From an uncultured Pelagibacteraceae bacterium (GTDB lineage: Bacteria; Pseudomonadota; Alphaproteobacteria; Pelagibacterales; Pelagibacteraceae): a DNA stretch of 64,000 nucleotides. The translations under genes and the position numbers were made by a program. Location: positions 32,654-96,653 of the forward strand of contig CACFPS010000005.1 of NCBI GenBank assembly GCA_902568235.1. The letters are read 5' to 3'. The notes under the pieces are model-generated. The model had not been told where the DNA came from. It did no database searches and saw nothing but the letters and a program-made list of their open reading frames with translations. Shown here piece by piece: positions 24,295-32,477 of the stretch (the first letter of the stretch is position 1; each line of letters starts with the position of its first letter).

Positions 24295-25446
24295 CTAAAG
24301 AACGATTAAATCTAATTTTTGTTTACCCAGTCTTTCATTTCCATTTTCTGTAACTAAATACGTTTCTCCTAAATTCATCGCTAATTCATTATCTGAATCC
24401 ATAAGTATCATATGCATGAAGAAGACATTTCCGGGCTGTATGACATATGGATTGCCGGTGTAAAGCATGGGCCAATCCATCCAATTAGGAGAGAAGGTGG
24501 CACCTAAAGAATAACCGCAAGCATTCATTCTTGCTTTATTATAACCAAGATCATCAAATGTTTTTGCATGAACATCAAATACTTCTCCAACTTTATTTCC
24601 AGGCTTTAATTTATTTTCACAATTTATTAATGCCTCAACACAAGCTTCGTGCATTTTGTGATGTTTTGGATCAGCTTTTCCAATAGGCATAGTTCTAAAC
24701 ATTGCAGAATGATAGTGTTTAAAAGTTCCAGCCCATTCTATACTTAATTGATCAGTGTTTTTTAAAATTTGTTTTTCAGCTTGATATCTGCAAAGTAGGG
24801 CATTTTTTCCTGAACCTATAATAAATTCATTCGCAGGATAATCTCCACCTCCTTCAAAAATAACTCTATTCATTTCAGCTAGTATTTTAGATTCGCTAAC
24901 ACCTGTCTTTGCATACTTCCAAACTTCATCTAGCGCTTTATCAGCTAGTTCTGCTGCTTTTCTTACATAAACAAATTCTTCTTTTGATTTAATGACTCTT
25001 AAATTGTTAATAAGTTCTGATTTATCTTCAATTGAACAATAATTTTCTAAAGATTTATTTAATGTTAAAGCATTTTTACCTGTTAATCCGTAAGCTTCAT
25101 ATTCAATTCCTATTCTTTTTCCTTTTAGATTTAGTTCATTTAAAATAATCTTAAGATCATCTGTCGGTTTAGATTTGTCTTTATCTACCCAAATTCTTAT
25201 ATCATTAATATTTGAAGTATTTTGAGCTTGCCTTAAATCTGGAGCTCTAGTTAATAAAATTACATTTCCCTTTTGGTCTAAAATTAAAGATTGAAAGAAA
25301 ACATATCCAAAAGAGTCATAACCTGTAAGCCAATACATCGACTCTTGTCGAAACATTAATAGAGCATCAATATTTTGATCTTTCATTCTTTGGATAACTT
25401 TTGATTTTCTATTTGAAAATTCAATGTCTGAAAAATGCAAACCCAT
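24295..25446 (-). CDS. M24 family (creatinase/Xaa-Pro peptidase fold) protein with altered metal site
   Basis: 383 residues. The N-terminal creatinase domain (DALLMFRQESMYWLTGYDSFGY) and C-terminal pita-bread domain are complete. However, metal ligands expected in aminopeptidases are replaced: the first Asp is Glu237 (SIEWAG), the second Asp is His246 (KHYHSAMFRT), the GHG-type His is Tyr312 (CGYSLG), and the fourth position is His345; only Glu361 (GETYLV) remains. Metal-free M24 members include creatinase and ectoine hydrolase DoeA, which open C-N bonds of small compounds, so a small-molecule amidohydrolase is more likely than a peptidase. Last gene of a five-gene minus-strand operon. Confidence 0.8.
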   Translation of the reverse strand: MGLHFSDIEFSNRKSKVIQRMKDQNIDALLMFRQESMYWLTGYDSFGYVFFQSLILDQKGNVILLTRAPDLRQAQNTSNINDIRIWVDKDKSKPTDDLKIILNELNLKGKRIGIEYEAYGLTGKNALTLNKSLENYCSIEDKSELINNLRVIKSKEEFVYVRKAAELADKALDEVWKYAKTGVSESKILAEMNRVIFEGGGDYPANEFIIGSGKNALLCRYQAEKQILKNTDQLSIEWAGTFKHYHSAMFRTMPIGKADPKHHKMHEACVEALINCENKLKPGNKVGEVFDVHAKTFDDLGYNKARMNACGYSLGATFSPNWMDWPMLYTGNPYVIQPGNVFFMHMILMDSDNELAMNLGETYLVTENGNERLGKQKLDLIVL

Positions 25447-25456
25447 ATATTTTATA

Positions 25457-26248
25457 TTAGTTAGATAAAACTGACATTGGATCTAATCTAGTTTGAAACC
25501 AATTTATTCTAAAGTCTAAATGAGGGCCAGTAGATCTCCCAGTTGAACCAACCGTTCCAATTACATCTCCTTGATTTATTTGATCACCAACTGAAACTAA
25601 AACATTTTCTAAGTGTGAATAAATAGTAGATATACCGTGACCATGATCCATAATTATAGTTCCGCCAGTATAATATAAATCATCTTCAGCCATTGTGACT
25701 ACTCCAGTTCCAGAAGATAAAATCATCGTTCCCTGATCAGCAGCGATATCTATACCATAATGCGGCCATCTAGGTTTACCATTTAAGATCCTCTGACTTC
25801 CATAAACACCTGTAATTATTCCATCAACAGGCATTATGAATTTGTTTTTGAAGAAAATTAAATCAGAATTAATTGCCCTTGCTTCACCAATTGCATTATT
25901 TTCTTTTTTTATTCTTTTATAAACTTCTTCAGGTGGAGTTACCTTGTTCTCTGGAAGTCCATCAATTCTCTGTATTTTATATTTTCTTTTAAATACTTTT
26001 TTTATAATTTTTTCTTTTTTACCATTATTTATCATAGTTATTAAGACATCAAATTTTCTATCTCTATCAATTCCAAAAACAAAATAACCATCTTTCGAAA
26101 CTTTGACTTCTTTTTTATTAATAATTATTTTTGAATTAGGTTCAGTTTTTCCTATAATGAAATGACCTTGTATAAATTTTCCAGTAAACTCAATTGCAAA
26201 AGTATTTGTAGAAAATAAAATTGCTATGATAAGCAATACTTTTTTCAT
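25457..26248 (-). CDS. M23 family (LytM domain) metallopeptidase, exported
   Basis: 263 residues from ATG 26248, which overlaps the SDR stop codon (TAATG); a TTG 15 bases upstream is less likely. Signal peptide KKVLLIIAILFSTNTFA. The C-terminal domain (about residues 145-260) has the zinc ligands of peptidoglycan endopeptidases: HYGIDIAA, then GHGISTIYSHL and GPHLDFRINWF. The last motif has Asp where classical LytM proteins have HxH; a GPHLD[WF]R variant occurs in many proteobacterial relatives. It would trim or, through an EnvC/NlpD-like role, regulate cell-wall cleavage in the periplasm. Confidence 0.85.
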   Translation of the reverse strand: MKKVLLIIAILFSTNTFAIEFTGKFIQGHFIIGKTEPNSKIIINKKEVKVSKDGYFVFGIDRDRKFDVLITMINNGKKEKIIKKVFKRKYKIQRIDGLPENKVTPPEEVYKRIKKENNAIGEARAINSDLIFFKNKFIMPVDGIITGVYGSQRILNGKPRWPHYGIDIAADQGTMILSSGTGVVTMAEDDLYYTGGTIIMDHGHGISTIYSHLENVLVSVGDQINQGDVIGTVGSTGRSTGPHLDFRINWFQTRLDPMSVLSN

Positions 26249-27006
26249 TATTTTGCTGTCCAACCACCATCTATTAGTAAAGACGTTCCTGTTATCATCG
26301 CAGCTGAATCAGAAGCTAGAAAACAAACTGCTGTTGCCACATCACTTTCAGATGCAGCTTTTCCCATTGGGATATTACCTATAGCTAGTTTTTTGAATTT
26401 TTTATTTTTAAAAAACCTTTTTACCATAGGAGTTTCAACAAAAGTGGGAGCTACTGCGTTAACTCTTATATTTCTTGATGCAAGCTCTACACCCATCCCT
26501 TTGGTTAAGCCTTCTATTCCAAATTTTGTCATATTGTATACATTTCTCCCAGTCATTCCCACATGACCTAGTTGAGACGACATATTAATTATTGATCCAC
26601 CTTTTTTTTTATTTTTTAACATTTTTTTTACAACTAGTTGAGCTACGTTAAATGCTGCTTTTAAATTTAAATCAACTATATAATTCATGTTTTTTTGTTG
26701 AATTTTTTCAAAAGGTTCTGGAATATTTGTTCCCGCATTATTTACCAGCACATCAATCCTTTTTATTTTTTTTATTTTAAATTTAAGATCTTCATAGTTC
26801 ATTACATCGCAGTTAATTTTTACCAATCTACCTTTAACTTTTTTTATATCATTTTGTAGTTTATCAAGATCAGATTGTGTTCTGCTTAAACCTATTACTG
26901 TAGCTCCTGCTTCAGCTAAAGCTATTGAACACGCTCTTCCTAGGCCTTTGCCTGCTCCAGTTACTAAAGCATATTTTTTTTTAAGATTTATTTTTTTTAA
27001 ATACAT
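26248..27006 (-). CDS. Short-chain dehydrogenase/reductase
   Basis: 252 residues, standard length. NAD(P)-binding TGAGKGLGRACSIAL at residues 16-30, NNAG at about 89, and the catalytic Ser-Tyr-Lys as SSQLGHVG...YNMTKFG near 142-159. The end IDGGW is typical. The closest look is to gluconate 5-dehydrogenase/3-oxoacyl reductase-type SDRs that act on hydroxy acids or polyols. It is 2 bases from terC upstream and shares its stop with the M23 start, so it is in the same operon. The substrate might be the product of the GMC oxidoreductase two genes up. Confidence 0.85.
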   Translation of the reverse strand: MYLKKINLKKKYALVTGAGKGLGRACSIALAEAGATVIGLSRTQSDLDKLQNDIKKVKGRLVKINCDVMNYEDLKFKIKKIKRIDVLVNNAGTNIPEPFEKIQQKNMNYIVDLNLKAAFNVAQLVVKKMLKNKKKGGSIINMSSQLGHVGMTGRNVYNMTKFGIEGLTKGMGVELASRNIRVNAVAPTFVETPMVKRFFKNKKFKKLAIGNIPMGKAASESDVATAVCFLASDSAAMITGTSLLIDGGWTAK

Positions 27007-27008
27007 TT

Positions 27009-27584
27009 TTATATAAATAGTTTTATATCAGTATATATCAAATCTATAGCAACAATTAGTATAGCAACCAATCCTAGCCAACCTATCCATTTGTATTTTT
27101 TTATCCAATTAGATATTAATGTTGCTGCAGTTGCCATTAATATTATTGATAATATTAGACCAAAAACTAGAAGAAAATAATGATCTTTAGCTGCGCCAGC
27201 TACTCCCAATACATTATCTAAACTCATGGTAACATCGGCAATAATTACCGTTGTAATTGCTTTAAAAAAAGAAGAGTTGTCTACTTTAATATTATTTTCA
27301 TCGCTAGGTTTATTCCTAATTACATCCTTATATAGCTTGTAACAAATATACAAAAGCAACAAACCACCTATTAATCTTAATCCATTAATTTGAAGTAAAT
27401 ATGCTGTAATTAATGTAAATATTATTCTTAAAATTACGGCTGCACCAATTCCCCAAAATATTATTTTTTTTCTTTGATCTGTAGGAAATTGAGAAGCTAC
27501 CATACCAATGATGATTGCGTTATCGCCAGCCAAAACTAAATCAATAAATACAATTTGAAAAAAAATTAATATTTGTTCATTCAT
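27009..27584 (-). CDS. TerC family membrane protein (YjbE/YkoY-like)
   Basis: 191 residues with about seven helices. The family hallmark acidic motifs are present: FIDLVLAGDNAIIIGM near residue 13 and TMSLDNVLGVAGAA near 119. The central loop (KDVIRNKPSDENNIKVDNSS) is hydrophilic. TerC proteins of this group export manganese and help load exported enzymes with metal. It overlaps the GMC gene by four bases. Why a metal exporter is inserted among catabolic dehydrogenases is unclear. Confidence 0.88.
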   Translation of the reverse strand: MNEQILIFFQIVFIDLVLAGDNAIIIGMVASQFPTDQRKKIIFWGIGAAVILRIIFTLITAYLLQINGLRLIGGLLLLYICYKLYKDVIRNKPSDENNIKVDNSSFFKAITTVIIADVTMSLDNVLGVAGAAKDHYFLLVFGLILSIILMATAATLISNWIKKYKWIGWLGLVAILIVAIDLIYTDIKLFI

Positions 27585-29185
27585 ACTTTGCTATCTTCAA
27601 TTATCATATCGGAGGCTTTCTCTGCAATCATAATTGTTGGCGCATTTGTATTTCCTGAAGTTATATGAGGCATTACAGAAGCGTCTACTATTCTTAAATT
27701 TTCAAGTCCATGAGCAACACATCTATCATTCACAACTGCGTTATCATCGTTTCCCATTCTACAAGTGCTTACTGGGTGGAATATAGTATTGGCAAATTTA
27801 CCCGCTTCATTTGCTAATGCTTCATTGTCAGTAATATTTATGCCGGGTCTTAATTCTTCTGGTTGGTGATCTTTATATGCTTTAGAGTTCATAACAATTT
27901 TACGGACAATTTTTAATGATTTTCCTGCCATTTCTCTATCTTCATCTGTTGATAAATAATTCATTTTTATTTTCGGCGGTACTCTTGTGTCAGGTGATTT
28001 TAATTCAATTGAACCTCTGCTAGTAGGTCTTACATTTGTTATTGTTGGAGTAAAACCAGGAAATTTGTGAAGTGAAGATTTTCCTAAAAGATCCGTACTT
28101 GCTGGCGAAACATGAAATTGTAAATTTGGTGTTTCTAAATGTGGATCACTTTTTATAAAACCACAAACATAGCTAGCACCAACTGTTAAAGGTCCTTTTC
28201 TAAATAATAAAAAATTCAATCCTGACATAATTTTTTTAGAAATGCTGTAATAAATATCATTTAAAGTTTCTAAATTTTTTATTTTATAGACAGGCCTTAG
28301 CATTAAATGGTCAGTAAGATTTTTTCCAACACCAGAATGATCTTTGATTACATTAATATTATTATTTTTTAAAAGTTCACCAGGGCCAATTCCAGAAGCT
28401 TGTAAAATGTGAGGAGAACCAATAGTGCCTGCGCTTAAAATTATTTCTTTATTTGCTTTTACTGATATTAAATTATTATCAAGCCAGTAATTAACACTTA
28501 TTGCTTTTTTATTTTCAAACTCAATATTTTTAATATGAGCTTTTGTAATAATTTTTAAATTTTTTCTTTTCTTAATTGGATTTAAATATCCAACAGCAGT
28601 ACTACACCTAAAACCATTTTTAATTGTGAAAGGAAAATACCCCATTCCTTCATTGTTGCCACTATTAAAATCTTTAGTTTTTTTATAACCAAATTCTTCA
28701 GCTGCTTCTAAAAATAAATCTAATACTTTGAAAGTTGCTCTTATTTTTTCTACTTTTATTGGACCACCTGAGCCGTGGAATTCATTTTCTCCAAATTGAA
28801 AATCTTCAGATTTTTTAAAGTAAGGCAATACATCTTCCCACGACCAACCAACATTTCCAAGTTGTCTCCAATAATTGTAATCATTAGATTGTCCTCTTAT
28901 ATAAAGCATACCATTTATAGAAGAGCTTCCACCTAAAGTTTTTCCTCTTGGATAAACCATTTCTCTATTATCGCAATTTGGTTCTTTTTCTGTATTAAAA
29001 CACCAATCTGTTTCAGGATTATGCATGGTTTTAAAATATCCACCCGGAATATGTATCCAAGGATTCGTATCTTTTCCTCCAGCTTCTAATAGTAAAATTT
29101 TATGATTAGGGTTTGCAGATAATCTATTTGCCAGAACACATCCAGCAGAACCTGCTCCAATAATTATGAAATCAAAATTGTCCAT
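27581..29185 (-). CDS. GMC family FAD oxidoreductase (choline/alcohol dehydrogenase-like)
   Basis: 534 residues. FAD motif DFIIIGAGSAGCVLANRL at residues 4-21, the GMC signature 1 region PRGKTLGGSSSINGMLYIRG near 79-98, signature 2 GTIGSPHILQASGIGP near 253-268, and the catalytic His in HPVSTCRMG near residue 472, closing with SGNTNAPTIMIAEKASDMI. Lengths and motifs match BetA-like enzymes, which oxidise choline or other primary alcohols to aldehydes. No betaine-aldehyde dehydrogenase is adjacent, so choline is not assured. First gene of the minus-strand operon; it diverges from the TRAP operon across about 150 bases. Confidence 0.88.
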   Translation of the reverse strand: MDNFDFIIIGAGSAGCVLANRLSANPNHKILLLEAGGKDTNPWIHIPGGYFKTMHNPETDWCFNTEKEPNCDNREMVYPRGKTLGGSSSINGMLYIRGQSNDYNYWRQLGNVGWSWEDVLPYFKKSEDFQFGENEFHGSGGPIKVEKIRATFKVLDLFLEAAEEFGYKKTKDFNSGNNEGMGYFPFTIKNGFRCSTAVGYLNPIKKRKNLKIITKAHIKNIEFENKKAISVNYWLDNNLISVKANKEIILSAGTIGSPHILQASGIGPGELLKNNNINVIKDHSGVGKNLTDHLMLRPVYKIKNLETLNDIYYSISKKIMSGLNFLLFRKGPLTVGASYVCGFIKSDPHLETPNLQFHVSPASTDLLGKSSLHKFPGFTPTITNVRPTSRGSIELKSPDTRVPPKIKMNYLSTDEDREMAGKSLKIVRKIVMNSKAYKDHQPEELRPGINITDNEALANEAGKFANTIFHPVSTCRMGNDDNAVVNDRCVAHGLENLRIVDASVMPHITSGNTNAPTIMIAEKASDMIIEDSKV

Positions 29186-29335
29186 TTAGAATAGTTATAA
29201 TTTATTTTAAATTATTAAGCTATTTAAAGGTTTTTTTTAAAAAAATTAACATATTTGATGCTTGTATCGTCTTTATAATTTTGTAAGTATCCCGTTCGTT
29301 AAATTTAACAATAATAATAATAAAGAGGGAAAATA

Positions 29336-30431
29336 ATGAAAAAAATCATTTCAACGTTATTTGCAGTTATTTTAGTTTTTGGATTTGTTTCAAATGCTAA
29401 TGCCGCAAAAACATTAAAATGCCAAAACTGTTATCAGTGCAAAAGCTGATGAAGTTGTTATGTTAAAAGACTTCACAGATACTGTTACTGCTTTAACAGG
29501 TGGTTCGCTTAAATTTGAAATTATGCCTGCTGGAACAGTAGTTGGAGTTAAAGAAACTTTAGATGCTGTAGACAAAGGTTTAATTGATTGTGGTTTTGCT
29601 TGGACACACTATTGGTCAGGCGATCACCCAGCAGCGATGCTATTTGGTTCGCCAGTAGCAGGAGCAGGAGTAGGAATTGATAACTTAGCATTCTTATCTT
29701 GGTTCCAATATGGTGGTGGAAAAGAACTATACGATCAACTATGGTCAGAAATGGGAAGAGACATAAAAGGTTTTATGCTTCAACCAGTTGGACCAGAAGC
29801 TTTAGGTTGGTTTCCAAAACCAATTAAAGACATGGCTGACTTTAGAACTTATAAATTTAGAACTCCTCCGGGAATTCCAGGACAAACTTACAAAGATATC
29901 GGTATAGCTTCTGTTGCTATGGGAGGTGGAGATATTCTTCCAGCTCTTCAAGCAGGAACAATTGATGCTGCAGAATGGTGTTGTCCAAAACCTGACTTGG
30001 TATTTGGTTTCTACAAAGTTTTAAAACATTATTACTTACAAGGTTTACACCAAGTAGTGGTTAATGCTGACTTTTATATGACAGGAAAAACTTATAATGG
30101 TTTAACTGATCATGAGAAAAAATCACTTGAAGTTGCAGCTAATGCATCTTTAGCAAAATCACTAAGCTACAGAATATATGAAAACGGTAAAGCTCTTGCT
30201 GAGTTAACAACTAAGCATGGTGTTAAATTAGAAGACACTCCTTCAGATTATTTTGTGGAGTATATGGCAGCAGCTAAAGCTACTTTGAATAAAAATGCAG
30301 CTAAAAATGCATTCTTTAAAGAAGTTTGGGATTCCCAAAAAGCTTTTGCTGATATAGCTGTTCCATTTTGGAGCGGAGTTCAAATGTCTAATGCGAAGCT
30401 AGGAATGGCTCACGCGGCGACATTGAAGTAA
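29336..30431 (+). CDS. TRAP transporter substrate-binding protein (DctP type), frameshifted near N-terminus
   Basis: A strong Shine-Dalgarno AGAGGGA lies 5 bases before ATG 29336. The signal peptide KKIISTLFAVILVFGFVSNANA runs in one frame, then stops at TGA 29447. Removing one base between 29415 and 29427 (for example one A of CAAAAC) joins it to the rest as TLKCQTVISAKADEVVMLKD. The corrected protein has 364 residues, normal for a periplasmic DctP; GTVVGVKETLDAVDKGLID and DILPALQAGTIDAAEW are family motifs, the latter close to TakP-type carboxylate or keto-acid binders. The gene is followed by a terminator and then the two permease genes. Confidence 0.85.
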
Positions 30432-30464
30432 TATAGTTTTAATACAAAACTATAATCAAATTAG

Positions 30465-30500
30465 AATAAAGCGGACTTTTTTAGTCCGCTTTATTTTTTT
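30465..30500 (+). terminator. Rho-independent terminator / attenuator between TRAP binding protein and permeases
   Basis: A perfect 13-base-pair stem AATAAAGCGGACT / AGTCCGCTTTATT with a 5-T loop, followed by a T-run. It ends 10 bases before the DctQ start. Partial read-through would give much more binding protein than permease, the usual stoichiometry. Confidence 0.9.
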
Positions 30501-30510
30501 AAAAGTATTT

Positions 30511-31122
30511 ATGGCAAAAAAAAAGAGTAAACTAGACATTTCAGACGAAATGATTGCTGAACGAAGAGGAAGTTCAAGCAAAATGCCTAAAGACATGCCA
30601 AAATGGATGGGAAAGTCTATTATTCTAATTGATAAATTTAGCAAGAATATAGGAAACATAGTTTGCTGGATTTTAATGCCACTAATTCTTGCAATGACAT
30701 ATGAAGTTATTGCTAGAAAATTATTTTTAGCTCCTACAATTTGGGCATATGATATGAGCCGATTTTTGTATGGAGCTTTATTTATGTTGGGTGCTGGTTA
30801 TGCACTTTCTAAAGGGGTTCATATAAGAGCTGACTTTTTATATAGAAATTTTAAAGTTAAAAATCAGGGTTTAATTGATTTTGTATTATATATTTTATTT
30901 TATTTTCCAGGACTAATCGTATTTTTATATATGACAACTGGATTTCTTCAGGAGTCAATAATGAGAGGTGAAAGAGGAATGGATACGACGTGGATGCCAT
31001 ATATGTGGCCAATTAAATCATGTCTGTGGTTTGGTATTGTATTTCTTTTGATACAAGGAATATCAGAATTATTTAAGAGTTATTATGCAATGACCAAAGG
31101 AAAATGGCCTGGAGATAAATGA
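30511..31122 (+). CDS. dctQ: TRAP transporter small permease subunit (DctQ)
   Basis: 203 residues. A hydrophilic N-terminal extension of about 38 residues (KKKSKLDISDEMIAERRGSS) precedes four membrane helices. The DctQ pattern is clear in TYEVIARKLFLAPTIWAYDMSRF and the second-half SKGVHIRADFLY. It pairs with DctM to move substrate delivered by the binding protein using the sodium gradient. The stop overlaps the dctM start (ATGA). The first residues of the gene lie right after the terminator, so ribosome loading may be affected by its T-tail. Confidence 0.9.
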   Translation: MAKKKSKLDISDEMIAERRGSSSKMPKDMPKWMGKSIILIDKFSKNIGNIVCWILMPLILAMTYEVIARKLFLAPTIWAYDMSRFLYGALFMLGAGYALSKGVHIRADFLYRNFKVKNQGLIDFVLYILFYFPGLIVFLYMTTGFLQESIMRGERGMDTTWMPYMWPIKSCLWFGIVFLLIQGISELFKSYYAMTKGKWPGDK

Positions 31123-32453
31123 TTTCAGAATTAATTGATCCAGCTGTATTAGGTTTTATTTTAATTGGAGTAATGCTTTTCTCCATATTTATTGGTTTTC
31201 CAATATCTTTCACTTTAATATTTTTAGGATTTGTTTTTGGTTACCTAGGTTTTGGGAAGCTTGTATTTTATTTAATGACACTTCAGTTTTCGATGGTTAT
31301 GACCGAACAAACCTTGGCCGCCGTACCACTCTTTGTGTTCATGGGTATTATGATGGAACAAGCTGGATTGATGGAAAGATTATTTTCAGCATTTCAATTA
31401 ATGTTATCTAGAGTTAGAGGCTCTTTATATTATGCAGTACTTTTTGTTTCAGTCATTTTTGCTGCTGCAACAGGAATTGTTGGTGCATCAGTTACAATTT
31501 TAGGAATTATGGCCGCTAAATCTATGAACAGATCTGGTTATGATGTTAAATTAGCAGCTGGAACAATCACAGCAGGAGGAACTTTGGGAATTTTGATACC
31601 CCCAAGCATTATGCTTGTTGTTATGGGACCTATAATGGAAATTCCAGTAATAGATTTATTTGCCGCTGCTATTTTACCAGGAGTTTTGCTTGCTAGCTTA
31701 TATGCCGCTTACACAACAATTAGATGCATGATTAATCCAAAATTAGGACCACCTTTACCTAAAAAAATGAGAGCTACGAGCATGAAATACGTTTGGACTG
31801 AATTCTTTTTAGGCTTAGTACCTCCTGCTGCATTAGTATTTTCTGCATTAGGAAGTATATTATTAGGATTTGCAACTCCAACGGAAGCAGCTGGTTGTGG
31901 TGCTATGGGTGCATTATTGTTGTCTCTTGCATATAAAAAATTAACTATAAAAAAATTACAAGATGCATTAGTAAAAACTTTGGAAATTTCTGCGCTGATT
32001 ATGGTTTTGGTTGCAGCGTCAAACTTTTTTGGAGCTGTTTTTGCAAGGCTTGGCACTCCAATGCTTCTTACAGAGTTTTTATTATCTTTAGAAATGAACA
32101 AGTATTTAATTTTAGCAATAGTAATGGGGGTAATATTTTTATTAGGATGGCCTCTAGAATGGGTGCCTATAGTAATGATTATAGTACCAATAATATTGCC
32201 TTTAATTGAAGCATTAGGTTTTAATTTAACTTGGTTTGCTATTCTTGTTGCTGTAAATCTACAGACCGCCTGGCTATCACCACCTGTTGCTCTCTCAGCT
32301 TATTTTCTAAAAGGTGTTGTTCCTGAATGGGATTTAAAAGATATTTATCTTGGCATGATGCAATTTATGGTTCTTCAAGTAATTGGATTAATAATAATAA
32401 TAATATTTCCTAAAATCGTGCTTTGGCTGCCTAACGTCTTATATGGACAGTAA
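31119..32453 (+). CDS. dctM: TRAP transporter large permease subunit (DctM)
   Basis: 444 residues, with about twelve or thirteen hydrophobic helices. Family motifs: VPLFVFMGIMMEQAG near residue 70, GGTLGILIPPSIMLVVMG near 150 (the conserved GxLGxxIPPS), and the late PTEAAGCGAMGALLL and WLSPPVALSAYFLKG. It provides the substrate pathway of the transporter. Coupled to dctQ by a four-base overlap; followed after 24 bases by the NCS1 permease gene. Confidence 0.93.
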   Translation: MISELIDPAVLGFILIGVMLFSIFIGFPISFTLIFLGFVFGYLGFGKLVFYLMTLQFSMVMTEQTLAAVPLFVFMGIMMEQAGLMERLFSAFQLMLSRVRGSLYYAVLFVSVIFAAATGIVGASVTILGIMAAKSMNRSGYDVKLAAGTITAGGTLGILIPPSIMLVVMGPIMEIPVIDLFAAAILPGVLLASLYAAYTTIRCMINPKLGPPLPKKMRATSMKYVWTEFFLGLVPPAALVFSALGSILLGFATPTEAAGCGAMGALLLSLAYKKLTIKKLQDALVKTLEISALIMVLVAASNFFGAVFARLGTPMLLTEFLLSLEMNKYLILAIVMGVIFLLGWPLEWVPIVMIIVPIILPLIEALGFNLTWFAILVAVNLQTAWLSPPVALSAYFLKGVVPEWDLKDIYLGMMQFMVLQVIGLIIIIIFPKIVLWLPNVLYGQ

Positions 32454-32477
32454 ATTATATTTGTTTAATATAAGGAT

